A stretch of DNA of 64,000 nucleotides from Parietaria judaica (GCA_954871525.1 OX940872.1:13849180-13913179); one strand, 5' to 3'; numbered from the stretch's first letter, positions 33,693-45,264 are shown. A program made the numbers and translations. Notes: generated by a model not told the origin, from the letters alone.

Positions 33693-34010
33693 TGATACAA
33701 GCCCAAGTTTAGGATTGTGGGATCGGTTGTGTGCTCCTCGTGGAAGAGGAACGAGCTGTTCTTACCCTCGTCCAACCGTGCCTCTTGGCGTCTTTGTCCT
33801 TGTGCAAGACGATTACAGACAGAGAGAAAGAGAAAGAGAGAGGGGAGGGGGGAGAATCTTTCGTTAACCCTATTCCTCAATTAAGGATTAAAATTAAGCT
33901 TGAAAGTTAATTATATTATTAATTAAAGGAATATATATAGTCTGATAACAAACGTCCAAAACGGAAATAAATCTAAAACGAAAAGGAAAGTTGACTCAAT
34001 CGAAATAAAA
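33693..34010 (-). repeat. 5' LTR of the Gypsy element
   Basis: About 320 bp. The distal half matches the left LTR remnant at 23453-23600 at most positions. The purine-rich run GAGAGAAAGAGAAAGAGAGA lies inside it. The outer end is uncertain because the two copies stop matching near 34010. Confidence 0.7.
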
Positions 34011-34504
34011 TTTGTAATGGATAAGCCTTGATGATGGCTAATGCAACTTGCATAGCAATTTTATATATTTAGTTTATTATTTAATAAGCTTTGCTACTTT
34101 CCAATCACAACACCTGCACAACAAGTAAACTTGACATTAAGTTTATATGAGGTTATAATGATAATTTATGATGTAATTATTGCCTATATACGCAATTCCA
34201 ATACTTGTAATCAATCGCCCACTTCAAAAGAGAATATCAATCAGATCTCTCTCTAATATTTACTCTTTCTTTCTTATTTCTTCCCTTTTTTGAAGAACCC
34301 ACAACTCTGTTGTTTGTCTTGTTACTACATATTATATATATATATATAAATATAATCACATACAAGATACAAGTATTTTTTATGAGTGGTGTTTCTGAGA
34401 AGTGTCTTGCCACTAGTGTTTTCGTTCGACACCTTTTTGTGTGTTAGTTTTACTGTGTGTTAGTTTTACTGTGTTTCGGTAGTGATCCGAGTTCAGAACC
34501 AACA
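34011..34504 (+). repeat. Probable 5' LTR region of Copia-2 (strongly diverged)
   Basis: The block ends CCAACA at 34504, two bases before a TGGTATCTGAGCGG primer-binding site, so its right end is an LTR end. Phrases such as CACCTGCACAACAAGTAAA echo CACTTGCTCAACAAGTTTA in the 3' LTR region (from 38975), but the overall match is weak. Its left end is not determined. It contains an 18-bp duplication (GTGTGTTAGTTTTACT twice at 34440-34475) and a short TA run at 34332. Confidence 0.45.
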
Positions 34505-37500
34505 TTTGGTATCTGAGCGGGGTTGTGAGTATTGTTTCCGTGTCTCTTAAAATTCTTAGTATGCTTTGTGGTTGCGGTTTTGACTGATCTTCCAAATCAT
34601 AAATAATTTTTTGAGATTTTTAGTGTGTGATTTTTCTTTGTGTCGTGAGTAGTCTGTGACTCTGCAAACTTTGCGTCGGAAACTAGCTTGTCTGGTTTTA
34701 CCGAGGTATATAGTCAACACGATGAGTGATCTCCAAGTCGTCGGAGGAATCAAGAAACTCAACACTAACAACTACGACACGTGGGAAAGATGACTGATGT
34801 CCTATTTGTAAGGACACGACTTTTGGGAGATCGTTGGCGAAAGTAAAAATACGCCACCGGAGGAAGATGCTAGCGACATCTTGTGCAAATGGAGAATCAA
34901 ATCAGGCAAAGCGATGTTTGCCCTGAAGACCACCATTGAATAAGAGATATTGAAGCACATTCGGGACGACAAGACGCATAAATAAGCATGAGAAACATTC
35001 ACGACACTTTTCTCAAAGAATAATGATGCGAGGCTACAACTCTTAGAGAACGAGGTACTATCAATCTTACAACGCGAATTGATGATTTCTCACTATTTCC
35101 ATAAGGTCAAGTTTATATATCGTGAGATCAGCGAACTAGATCTGAAGTCCATCATCAGAGAGGCTCGTATGAAGAGGATCATAATCCACGGGTTGAGACC
35201 GGAGTATCAAAGCTTCATGATTTCTATACAAGGATGGCCTGTTCAACCATCACTTATAGAGTTCAAGAATTTTCTAGCAAACCAAGAAGTGATGGCTTAG
35301 AAAATGGGAGGCGTCACGCTAAATAATGAAGAGGAGAAGCGCCCCCTGCTTACACATGAATAATGGGTGGCCAAGTAGAAGAAGAATCATAGAGGCCGCG
35401 TTTGAGGGCGAGGTTGTGACATGCAAGGTTGCGACAGTAGTTCACCTCGCCAGAAAGACACTACAAACCGTAGTAGCAAGAGCACGGTCAAGTGCTACAA
35501 TTGTCTCAAGCTCGGACACTACGCATCGGAGTGCAGAAGCAAGAAGCATGTCGAGGAAGCGAATCTGACCAGATTCCACGAAGACAAGCCCATGCTGATG
35601 TTTGCCCAGCAGGAGAAGAATGTTGAAGTGCGGAGAGACGATGAGATGAGCCATATAAGCGAAAGAGACACCAAGGCCGGACGAGAACTGGTCAGAGAGA
35701 AGACCGACCTAGAGAAGCCAGTCGATGTGAAGTCGAGCCCGGAGCCCGAGCTGGGGATGGCCGAGAAGAGACCCAACCTAGAGAAGATGACCAACAAGAC
35801 GTTCATGCTTATCGAGGACAAGGTTATTGCAAACCTCCTCGTAAAATGAGAGAAGAATTTCTATACCGACGTCTGGTATTTAGACAATGGTGCGAGTAAC
35901 TACATGACGGGAGATCGAGCTAAGTTTGACGAGCTTGATGAGAAGATCACATGGATCGTGATGTTTAGCGATAAATCGATCGTTGAAATCAGAGGCAAAT
36001 GGCCCATCTTGTTCTAGTGCAAGAGCGCGGACCAATGCTTGTTGACTCAGGTGTACTACATCCCGAAGTTAAAGAGTAACATCATCAGCTTCGGTCAGAT
36101 GACGGAGGTCGGCAATACAGTGGTGATAGCACACTAGTATTTGAAGATGTAGAACCAGAGTGGCGCCCTATAGATTAAGGTGAAGAGAACGCCGAACAAG
36201 TTGTACAAGATACTCCTAGAGACGGGCCAGTCCTGCTTAATGGTGTCCCTAGAAAAATCAGCATTGTTGTGGTACGCACGACTTGGGCACGTAAACTTCT
36301 GCGCTGAAGATGACTGGAGAAAAGAAGATGGCCTTTGGGTAGCCAAAGATTGAACACCCCGATCAGCTGTGTGAATGTTGCATGGTCGCGAAACAAGAAA
36401 GAGTGCCATTTCCGATCAAGGCCAAGTTTCAAGCAGAGCGACCCTCCAACTAGTGCACGCTGATCTCTGTGGTCCAATTACCTCGGTCACCCTAGCCGGC
36501 AACAAGTACTTATTTTAGCTTGTTGATGATTAAACTCATTGCATGTGGGTTTATACGCAAAAAGAGACGAGTGGAGCCCTTGAAGTCTTCAAGAAGTTCA
36601 AGAGGCTTGTGGAGAACCGGTCAGGACACAGGTTTAAGACCTTGAGAATTGACCGAGGTGGAAAGTTCACGTCCCAGCAAAACGGTGTCGTGGATAGAAG
36701 GAGTCGAACGCCACCTTACTGCACCGTACACGCCCCAGTAAAACGGTGTCGTGGAGAGAAGAAATCAGACTATGATGGAGTTTGATGAAGAGCATGCAAG
36801 TCCCGCGCGAGGTTATGGGGAGAAGCAGTAAGACACGCGGTCTACTTGCTGAACCGTCTACCGACTAATACGCTAGACGAGCGCACCCCTTACCAAGCAT
36901 GGAAAAGGAAGAAACCTCATCTAGAGCATTTGAAGGTGTTTAGGTGCACCGCACATGTGAAGACTATGGGACCACACCTCAAGAAGCTCGATAATCGGAG
37001 TCAACCGATGATGTACCTTGGCGCCGAAGAAGGGAGCAACGCACACAAGTGTTATGACCCTGGCGCGGCAAAGTGCATGTAAGAAGAGACGCTGTGTTCG
37101 AAGAAGCGAAGAAGTAGGACTGGCAAAACGAGAACAGAGAGTCGAACAAAATTCACTGGAGTTCATCCTCGAAGAGGAAGATGCGCTCGATCAAGACGAG
37201 GGAGAGAGTCTTAGCTAGGGAAAATCTACGCCTAGCTTGACGGAAACAAGTTCACCTGGAACCAGCATAATTGGAACAAACTCCCCACTAGAGCTAGTTT
37301 AGTAGGAATAAGCTCGGAAGACTCATCGATCAGAGACGGATCGAGAGGGTTCCGTTCACTGTCCGATGTCTACGGAGAAACGCAACAGCTCAAATTGAGG
37401 CCAGAGGAGCTCCTTCTGGTTAGTGAAGAGGAACCAACCAACTACTGCGAGGCGGGCACCGAGAAATAATGGCAGGAAGCAATGAAGAGAGAGCTAGAGT

Positions 37501-38974
37501 CCATTGGGAAAAATCAGACGTGGGAGCTAGTCGACCTTCCAAAAGGCCAGAAGTCCATTGGTGTACAGCGGTTCTACAAACTCGAGAAGGACTCAGAAGG
37601 GAAGGTCCTCAAACACTGGCCGCAAAGGGCTACATAAAAAAGCAGGGAGTAGACTCTGAAGAGATATTTGCTCCAGTGGAAAGACTTGACACAGTCAGGC
37701 TAATCCTAGCCCTCGCAGCACATCGAAGCTAGAAGATCCATCACCTAGACGTAAAATCGGCATTCCTGAATAATGAATTGGAAGAAGAAGTCTACGTTTC
37801 TCGGCCGGAAGGCTTCGTCGACAAGACCGCATAGCACAAGTGTACAAATTATCAAAGGCTATTTATGGGCTAAGACAAGCACCACGTGCATGGAACATTC
37901 GATTCGATAGGAGTATGAAGAATCTTGGTTTTTCAAGAAGTGCTCCCACGAGCAAGCTGTCTACACGAGGAGCTCAGGAGAGGAGGCCTTCATTGTCAGT
38001 GTGTATGTCGATGACCTGATTGTGACTGGATCCAGTACAAGAGGCATTGATGGATTCACGGAGCAATGATAGAGGAGTTAGAGATGAGTAACCTCGGACT
38101 ACTCTCATACTAACTTGGCAGCGAAGTCGATCACAAGAAATATTGTATCATGCTGAAGAAGTCATCTTACATTACGAAAATTCTGAAGCAGTTCAAGATG
38201 GAGGACTGCAACCCGAGCAAATATCCGATGGAACCAAAGTTACGGCTCGGGAAAGATGCTGAATGAACACCAGTGGATCACACTGACTAAAGGCGTGTCA
38301 TCAGATGTCTCAAGTACTTAACCCACATCTAACGTGACATCTCAGATCCAGTTGTCATGGTAAGTCGTCACATGAAGAAGCCTACTAGTGTACACCAGCA
38401 TGCTGCAGCACATCATTCGTTACGTGAAGGAAAAAATGAGTTACGAGATGCAGTACGGACGAGGAAATGGAGCTGAAGAACTGGTCAGTTATACCGACAT
38501 TGACCTAGCCGGTGATGTCGATGACAAAAAGAGTACCAGAGGGATGGTGTTATATCTCAACGGGAACCTGATCACTTGGGAAATCCAGAAGCAAAGAAAT
38601 GTGACCCTCTCCTCTTGTGAAGCCGAGTTCATGCCAGCGACCGCAACATCGTGCCAAGCGCTGTGGCTGAGAAACTTATTTAATGAAGTCACCGAAGCCG
38701 AGCAAAAGCCGATAACTCTATACATAGACAACAAGTCCGCAATCGCACCGATGAAAAACCCGGTGTTTCATTGACGCAACAAGCACATCGACACTCACTT
38801 TAATTTCATTTGTGAGTGTGTGGAAAAGCGTGAGATCATAGTGGAATTTTTCACCACAAAAGAGCAATGTGCGGACATACCGACCAAAATCCTAGCAAGA
38901 GTGAAGTTTGTAGAGATGCGAGAACTGCTTTACGTGAAGAACATCGAGCCAAGTTAAGTTTACAGGGGAGAGAA
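34505..38974 (+). pseudogene. Copia-2: full-length but stop-riddled gag-pol interior
   Basis: After the primer-binding site (34507-34520), ATG 34722 starts MSDLQVVGGIKKLNTNNYDT, a plant Copia gag. Gag continues through GLRPEYQSFMISIQGWPVQP to a zinc knuckle CYNCLKLGHYASEC near 35490-35530. Protease WYLDNGASNYMTGD lies near 35876-35920. Integrase has the LVHADLCGPI block near 36455, KTLRIDRGGKF near 36640, and a recognisable end at LNRLPTNTLDERTPYQ. RT starts WQEAMKRELESIGKNQTWEL, with the catalytic VYVDDLIVTGS at 38001-38030. RNase H follows (YTDIDLAGD, SSCEAEFMPATA, YIDNKSAIAPMK). A polypurine tract CAGGGGAGAGAA ends at 38974. Numerous stops and frameshifts make it an old dead copy, closest to the 61.2-kb element. 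Confidence 0.88.
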
Positions 38975-39412
38975 TGTGAACGTTAACTTTCACAATTGGC
39001 TCCACACTTGCTCAACAAGTTTATTTTTTATTAGTTTTATTATACGACATGCATGCTAGCTTTTTACTTGTCTAGTAAGTATATTTGCTTGGCAGAGAAG
39101 AGAAGTAACTCCTCAAAATATGTCTTCTATATGAAGCACCAATAATCACTTATATTTGTATATCACTCACTTTTGTAATTATTCGATATTAATCAAAGAA
39201 AGTTTTCTCTACAGCCTCCATTAGCCTTCTTCTTCTTTATTGTATCCTCCATATCCATTGAGTGTGACCACTAAACAGAGACTGCATTGCTTTTATTGAG
39301 TGAGCGGTGGTTTCGGAAACCTATAGAAATGACTGTAGTGTCTTTTCGATAAAACTTTTTTTGAGCTATAACTTGACTCTATAATAACCATAAAAGCCCT
39401 CTTTTAATCTTA
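38975..39412 (+). repeat. Probable 3' LTR of Copia-2
   Basis: It begins TGTGAACGTTAAC directly after the polypurine tract. The right end is unclear because the young Copia-4 inserted at 39413-39417, perhaps within or just beyond it. Similarity to the 5' region is patchy, implying great age. Confidence 0.5.
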
Positions 39413-39417
39413 GCATA

Positions 39418-40090
39418 TGTTGGGGATTTCACCCAGCAACCCGATACGAATATCGATTATCACGAACAAATGCGGAATAACACGATTGAATTGGACGACA
39501 AAGACTAACGCTTCCTTGATCACGATGATGTTTGAATTACACAACCGGTTACAAAAGATTCGATCTTCTCCAGAAGATGATCTTCCCGTTGAATTCAAAC
39601 TCACAGCTCCTTTCACAGCTCCCTCCGATGACTCCACCTTACGCTATACGATGTCGAGATGACCTTCATCTTCCAGCGCTCTTCACGGTGATCGGAGATG
39701 AACCAGACCCAGAGAACGCCGGCGATCAGAACCCCGGTGCGAACGAACCCCTTTGACGCCGCGAAGAAGCTCCGACAGATCCCCAGAGTGTGCTCCTCTG
39801 TCTGTCGTTCCCGAGCCTTCCCTCTCCGTACTCCGTCGTCACCTTCGTCGTCGTATCCACCGTCTGACTCGCCTGAGAAGCTCTGTCTCTCAAGAACTCT
39901 CTCTTCTTGATTCTCTCTCTCTTTGCTGTATGATCTGGTTAATTCTAACCGCTGTATGAGCTTTGCTTATATAGCCGTTGGCTCATCCTTATCGTCCCCG
40001 GATGGTGACTGAATGTCATCGCCCGATAGGCTCCTTATCTTTAAGTGACTGTGACACACATGATCTTGTGTCACCGATGGGTGATCAACA
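39418..40090 (-). repeat. 3' LTR of Copia-4
   Basis: 673 bp, from TGTTGGGGATTTCACC to TGATCAACA on the plus strand. On the element strand a CTATATAA box lies at 39974-39967. Differences from the other LTR are at about 39461, 39653, 39669 and 39951. Confidence 0.96.
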
Positions 40091-40143
40091 ATCTCCACCT
40101 TGTGTCATCGTCGCTTATTGATAATTCGCCCCTGTCCTCGAGC

Positions 40144-43100
40144 TTAGGTGCTCGATCCACCCTTATCCTTCGGCTCTGGTTGGGTATCACCAACCCCGAG
40201 CTGAACCATCGAAAGTAGCACCCTTATCGATGTATGCTTTACCACTGGCGAGAAGACTTCATTGAAGTCTATACCTTCTCGCTGTGTGAATCCCTTCGCC
40301 ACCAACCTGGCTTTGAACCTCGCCGGCTCGCCTCCTGGTGCACTTGGCTTCACCTTGTATAGCCACCGACAGCCGATAATCTTGCAGTTCTTCGGCTTCG
40401 GAACAAGGACCCAAGTATTGTTCTGGTGAAGAGAGTTCATCTCTTCGTCCATTGCCGCTCGCCATTTCTTCTCGTCGCTGGACCTGATGGCTTCACTGAA
40501 CGAGCGAGGCTCGTTGTCGATTTCAACACCTGCAGTGTTGAAAGCATAAGCCACCATCTCAGCGTGGGCGTATCTTATCGGCTTCCTGATAGCCCGTCGG
40601 GGCCTATCCCGAGAAAGTAGGTATCCCTCGTCGGGATTCTCCTCTTCGGCTCCTAGAGCCTCTTCCTCGCTGTCCTCATCGCTGTTCGATGAGACCTGCT
40701 CCCGATGATCTTGTCGGCTGGATTCTACTCGATCTCTTCTTATCGGGCTTCCTTTACTACCGCTCGACGAAGCTTCATCGCAGGATTCTCGTCGCGATAG
40801 TTCCTCATCGCGGAATTCTCGTCGCGATAGCTCTTCTCGCATACCTTGTCGGGTATGCTCATCGGGAATTCCTTGTCGCAAATTCTCTTCGCGATCACCT
40901 CTTCGGCCATTTTCCTCTGGGTTTCCGATAAGAGCTCCTCGGGTAAAATACTCCCGATGAGCCTCTTTTCGTCCTGGCTCATCGCAAAGCTCCACCTCAA
41001 GCTGAAATCCGTCTCCTTCGTAGAGATCTTCAGGGCTTGTCAAGGTTGCCTTGCCTTCCAAGAAACTTTCTTCATTGAAAGTGACGTCTCGACTGATGAT
41101 GCACTTTCGTGACTCCGAACACCAAATCCGGTACCCTTTAACTCCGTCGGGGTGCCCCATGAACAGTCCTTTCTTGGCCCTCGGTACAAGTTTACCATCG
41201 TTTACATGATAGTAAGCTGCACAGCCAAAGACTTTGAGTTTAGAGTAGTCGGTGTGCTCTGGTCGATTTGTCCATCGCTTCTGAGGAACTTCAAAGTCTA
41301 TCGCAGACGATGGCAACCTATTGATCAGATAGGCCGCTGTATGGACAGCTTCTCCCCAGAACCGCGATGACAAATTTTCCCTTGAGAGCATACACCTTAC
41401 TCGTTCCATGATGGTTCGGTTCATCCTTTCAGCGAGGCCGTTCTGTTGAGGCGTGTGCCTCACAGTCTTGGATCGTCGGATGCCTGCCTTCCGGCAGTGA
41501 TCGTTGAACTCCTCGGACAGATACTCCAATCCATTGTCCGTGCGGAGATGCAAGAGCCTCTTCCCGCACTGATTCTCAACAAGTGCGCGCCAGTTGACAA
41601 AGGCTTCGAAGGCCTTGTCCTTTGATTTGATCATATAAACCCAGAGCTTCCTCGAGTAGTCGTCGATGAAGGAGATAAAGTATCTGTTTCCTCCATGCGA
41701 ATCTACTCGTGCCGGTCCCCACAAGTCAGAGTGAACATAGTCAAGAACTGACTTGCTCGTGTGAGACCCCTTGCCGAATTTCACCCGATGCTGCTTCCCA
41801 AACACACAGTGTTCGCAGAAGTCGAGCTTCTCCACCTTATCGTTCCCGAAGCAGCCTCCTCGCTTGAGTATATCAAGCCCCTTCTCGCTGACATGCCTCA
41901 GTCTATCGTGCCATAGAGTGGTTTTCGACACTGTCGCTGAGATATTTGCTGCTTCCCCGATGGCAGTCTCACCCTCCAGGATGTATATGCCATTGTACCG
42001 ATAAGCCCTCATGAATGTCATCGTACCCTTTGTGACTTTTAGGCCACCCTTGCATGACTTCCATGAGTATCCCTGCTCTTCAAGGACACCCAAAGAAATA
42101 AGATTTCGTTTGAGTCCAGAGACATACCTTACTTGGTTCAGGGTTCTCCGTGTGCCATCCTTGAGTCTTAATGATATCGACCCAATACCCTCGACAGCGC
42201 ACATCTCCTCGGTGCCCGTCGATACTGGCATGACCTCCTCGTCGGCCTTCATCCCCTCGAACCAACTCTGCTCGTGACTCATGTGGTACGAGCATCCCGA
42301 ATCCAGTATCCACGCTGTTCGCATGCTGGTCGGCATCATCGCGAGGACCTCAGCGCTGTCGTACCCTCCCGATACCTGGGAAGCGTTCGCTGGACCGTCG
42401 TCGCTATTCCTTCTGAACGGCTTACCCGTTCTCTTCTCGGGACAATCTCTCTTGAAATGTCCTTCCTTGTTACAGTTGTAACACTTGTCGCTCCTCGGCC
42501 TCGATGAAGATCGCCTCGGTGAGCCTTTCCTGAACTTCTCTCGCTTAGCTGGTCTTTCACGGTTAACGACGAGGCTCTCCGCTCCACCTGCTCTTCCATC
42601 GAACTTGCCTTCCTGCTTGCGCTGAACCTCCTTGGCTAGCACGGCCGTCTTGACATCGTCGACGGTGAGGGTCTCCCTGCCACTAAATAGCAGAATGTCC
42701 TGGATCCTGTCGTACATCCCCGATACCGAATTCAGTAGGAGGAGTGCTTGATCCTTTGACGGGACTTCCACATTTATCGTCTTCAGATCTGTGATGATCT
42801 TCTTGAATTCGATAAAGTGTTGCTTCAGCGATGATCCCGGAGCCATCTTGAGGGTATACATCCGTTGTTTGAGAAACAACTCGTTAGCCCAGGACTTCTT
42901 GTTGTACGTCTCATCGAGACGCTTCCAGATTCCTGCAGCTGTCGTCTCGTCTTGGATGTCTCTGATGACATCATCGCTGAGAGCGAGAATAATGGTGCTT
43001 CTCGCCCTCGTCATGATGTCTTCCTTGTCCTCCTCACTCAGCTTCTCCGAGAATGCCTCATCGCCCTTGAGCGCCTTGTCGAGGCGCATCTGGCACAGCT

Positions 43101-43179
43101 GTGCGTGCATCTTGATCTTCCAGATGTTGAAGTCACCATCGCCGGTGAACTTCGCGATATCTGTCTTGTCTGGTTCCAT
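40144..43179 (-). CDS. Copia-4 truncated gag-pol polyprotein, 1011 aa, open
   Basis: The ATG at 43179 gives MEPDKTDIAKFTGDGDFNIW, a UBN2-type gag start; it lies about 140 bp after the primer-binding site. In order: zinc knuckle CYNCNKEGHFKRDC (about 232-245), retropepsin site WILDSGCSYHMSH (about 289), GAG-pre-integrase LWHDRLRHVSEKG (about 420), integrase with HSDLWGPA (Asp near 484), RTDNGLEYLS (Asp near 545) and PQQNGLAERMNR (Glu near 583). RT begins at WVLVPKPKNCKIIGCRWLYK (about 922). The frame stops soon after FNEVFSPVVKHTSIRVLLSM, where a short tail GDTQPEPKDKGG leads to the stop 53 bp before the LTR. The YxDD palm, thumb and RNase H are missing; intact relatives usually run to about 1300-1450 residues. 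The polyprotein is otherwise uninterrupted. It is a mobile-element gene, not a host gene. Confidence 0.95.
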   Translation of the reverse strand: MEPDKTDIAKFTGDGDFNIWKIKMHAQLCQMRLDKALKGDEAFSEKLSEEDKEDIMTRARSTIILALSDDVIRDIQDETTAAGIWKRLDETYNKKSWANELFLKQRMYTLKMAPGSSLKQHFIEFKKIITDLKTINVEVPSKDQALLLLNSVSGMYDRIQDILLFSGRETLTVDDVKTAVLAKEVQRKQEGKFDGRAGGAESLVVNRERPAKREKFRKGSPRRSSSRPRSDKCYNCNKEGHFKRDCPEKRTGKPFRRNSDDGPANASQVSGGYDSAEVLAMMPTSMRTAWILDSGCSYHMSHEQSWFEGMKADEEVMPVSTGTEEMCAVEGIGSISLRLKDGTRRTLNQVRYVSGLKRNLISLGVLEEQGYSWKSCKGGLKVTKGTMTFMRAYRYNGIYILEGETAIGEAANISATVSKTTLWHDRLRHVSEKGLDILKRGGCFGNDKVEKLDFCEHCVFGKQHRVKFGKGSHTSKSVLDYVHSDLWGPARVDSHGGNRYFISFIDDYSRKLWVYMIKSKDKAFEAFVNWRALVENQCGKRLLHLRTDNGLEYLSEEFNDHCRKAGIRRSKTVRHTPQQNGLAERMNRTIMERVRCMLSRENLSSRFWGEAVHTAAYLINRLPSSAIDFEVPQKRWTNRPEHTDYSKLKVFGCAAYYHVNDGKLVPRAKKGLFMGHPDGVKGYRIWCSESRKCIISRDVTFNEESFLEGKATLTSPEDLYEGDGFQLEVELCDEPGRKEAHREYFTRGALIGNPEENGRRGDREENLRQGIPDEHTRQGMREELSRREFRDEELSRRESCDEASSSGSKGSPIRRDRVESSRQDHREQVSSNSDEDSEEEALGAEEENPDEGYLLSRDRPRRAIRKPIRYAHAEMVAYAFNTAGVEIDNEPRSFSEAIRSSDEKKWRAAMDEEMNSLHQNNTWVLVPKPKNCKIIGCRWLYKVKPSAPGGEPARFKARLVAKGFTQREGIDFNEVFSPVVKHTSIRVLLSMVQLGVGDTQPEPKDKGGSST

Positions 43180-43336
43180 GATTCCTTATCGCGTCTGGCA
43201 GGAGTGACTCTGACAATCTTCGTCAAGATTCAGAATCTTGAACTCCTTTACTTTCTTGTTCGGTTCTTGAACTCGGATCTTGATTCTCCGATGAACCCTT
43301 CCTTGATTCACCGAGAGAAGGAGCTCTGATACCACT

Positions 43337-44009
43337 TGTTGGGGATTTCACCCAGCAACCCGATACGAATATCGATTACCACGAACAAATGCGGAATAAC
43401 ACGATTGAATTGGACGACAAAGACTAACGCTTCCTTGATCACGATGATGTTTGAATTACACAACCGGTTACAAAAGATTCGATCTTCTCCAGAAGATGAT
43501 CTTCCCGTTGAATTCAAACTCACAGCTCCTTTCACAGCTCCCTCCGATGACTCCACCTTACGCTATACGATATCGAGATGACCTTCGTCTTCCAGCGCTC
43601 TTCACGGTGATCGGAGATGAACCAGACCCAGAGAACGCCGGCGATCAGAACCCCGGTGCGAACGAACCCCTTTGACGCCGCGAAGAAGCTCCGACAGATC
43701 CCCAGAGTGTGCTCCTCTGTCTGTCGTTCCCGAGCCTTCCCTCTCCGTACTCCGTCGTCACCTTCGTCGTCGTATCCACCGTCTGACTCGCCTGAGAAGC
43801 TCTGTCTCTCAAGAACTCTCTCTTCTTGATTCTCTCTCTCTTTGCTGTATGATCTGGTTACTTCTAACCGCTGTATGAGCTTTGCTTATATAGCCGTTGG
43901 CTCATCCTTATCGTCCCCGGATGGTGACTGAATGTCATCGCCCGATAGGCTCCTTATCTTTAAGTGACTGTGACACACATGATCTTGTGTCACCGATGGG
44001 TGATCAACA
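43337..44009 (-). repeat. 5' LTR of Copia-4
   Basis: 673 bp, nearly identical to 39418-40090. The CTATATAA box on the element strand is at 43893-43886. Transcription from it would run leftward, away from the bHLH gene at 45265. Confidence 0.96.
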
Positions 44010-44014
44010 GCATA

Positions 44015-44498
44015 TAGAGTAGGTTTTTTTTATTATTATTATTGTTTTTTTTATCTACAATTAACCAAAAAACATTATTTGAAAAAATGTTGATCTGAAC
44101 AATTTATTCAAACTTCTATTGGCACATGCACGTGCTTCTGTTTAATTAACTAAAATCCCCGAAAGATTAAAAATAAGGAAATTTCACCTAATACGTTATT
44201 ATGAAAAGATTCTCGTTATGGGAGATATGTTTGGAGTACAAGTCTAAAGAGAGCTTGTACTTCTGACTCTTTCTAGTCATACATACATGTGTACTTTCAT
44301 TTGATCATATGTTGTACTGCATAGAAACCAATTAATTAATCGAAAATATAAAGTCCAAAAATTTAATTAAACTCTCGAGAAGTACCAATTTTTAATTAGA
44401 GGAACCACAACTTCATGGCACCCAGCAGCAAGCTATTCTTCTGATTCCTTTCATTTGCATGTAAGTATATATTTATATATATATAGCTACATAGTTAA

Positions 44499-44541
<43 letters not shown>

Positions 44542-44888
44542 TTCTTGTGGGCAATCATATTGAGCCAAATGAAGAGAGATCATTAAGTTTGAATGTCTCC
44601 AAGTTTCACTTCTTTTCATGTTTTGAGCCATGATATTAGTGTTTCACTTAAACTACAACACAAAATGAAGGGGTTGAAACTATTCCCAAGTTTGAAACTG
44701 TATTACTATTGCCCAAATTTTGAAAAACATTTCAATTCCCAAATCCCATATTCCGTTAGAAAAAAAATTATATTACGTCGTTAATTTTGTGAAATCTTGG
44801 TTGATCACTACGACAACAAGGAGTAAGAAAGAAGAAACCAAAATATATATAACCCAAGATTTTTTTTTTTCATATTTCAATTAATACC

Positions 44889-44929
<41 letters not shown>

Positions 44930-45264
44930 TTCTATTTTTTCTTTCTTTCTAATTTCATTGACTTATGGAAATAGTAAATTATATTTTTAGGAAATGATGC
45001 GGTTAATATAATTTCAGAGGATAAAAGTCCCCCCAAATGTTCACTCTCTCTTCCTCGCATATCTATTATTGTATATTATAAAACCTAATATAAAAATCTT
45101 TAAATAGCATATAGTTGAAGATGGTCGATCTGTATCAAATAAGCACTAGAATTTGACTTGTATATATTTATACATGAGTGGGTTTATCCATTTGCTAAGT
45201 CTTATACTTCAGTTTGATCTAATTTCTCTTATATTCGAACTATAATTAAGGATTCAGCTTGATC
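44015..45264 (+). promoter_or_regulatory. 5' flank of bHLH gene 1, with G-box and TA microsatellites
   Basis: A perfect G-box in the palindrome GCACGTGC lies at 44128-44135 (CACGTG 44129-44134), next to an E-box CACATG. It is only about 120 bp from the Copia-4 LTR and about 1.13 kb before the start codon. Long (TA)n tracts occur at 44502-44539 and 44891-44936. A TATA-like run (TATATATTTATAC) at about 45163-45175 would place transcription near 45200. G-box/E-box elements are the usual targets of bHLH regulators, but the function here is only inferred. Confidence 0.5.

Larger units (their letters stand above)
30990..34010 (-). mobile_element. Degenerate Ty3/Gypsy element, 5' part (5' LTR, gag, protease, broken RT, RNase H)
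   Basis: The 5' LTR occupies about 33693-34010 and ends, on the minus strand, in TTGTATCA. Two bases later comes the primer-binding site TTGGTATCAGAACCAATCAC (33690-33671). Gag, protease, reverse transcriptase and RNase H remnants follow toward lower coordinates. The element is split after RNase H by about 5.5 kb of other retroelement DNA and resumes with integrase at 25320. LTR similarity to the left copy confirms the two halves belong together. Confidence 0.8.
39418..44009 (-). mobile_element. Young Ty1/Copia retrotransposon with RT/RNase H deletion (Copia-4)
   Basis: 4592 bp flanked by an exact 5-bp target duplication GCATA (39413-39417 and 44010-44014). The two 673-bp LTRs were compared by eye and differ at four positions, so the insertion is recent. 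On the minus strand the 5' LTR (44009-43337) ends CCCCAACA and is followed by the primer-binding site TGGTATCAGAGCTC (43335-43322 approximately). A polypurine tract AAGGTGGAGAT precedes the 3' LTR. One long open frame encodes gag, protease, integrase and the first part of reverse transcriptase only. The element could supply its own gag, protease and integrase but not RT, so it would depend on a related full-length copy. Confidence 0.95.

Noticed and set aside
42865..43329. 154-codon plus-strand frame over Copia-4
   Set aside because: Antisense to the intact gag frame on the minus strand; no independent motif.
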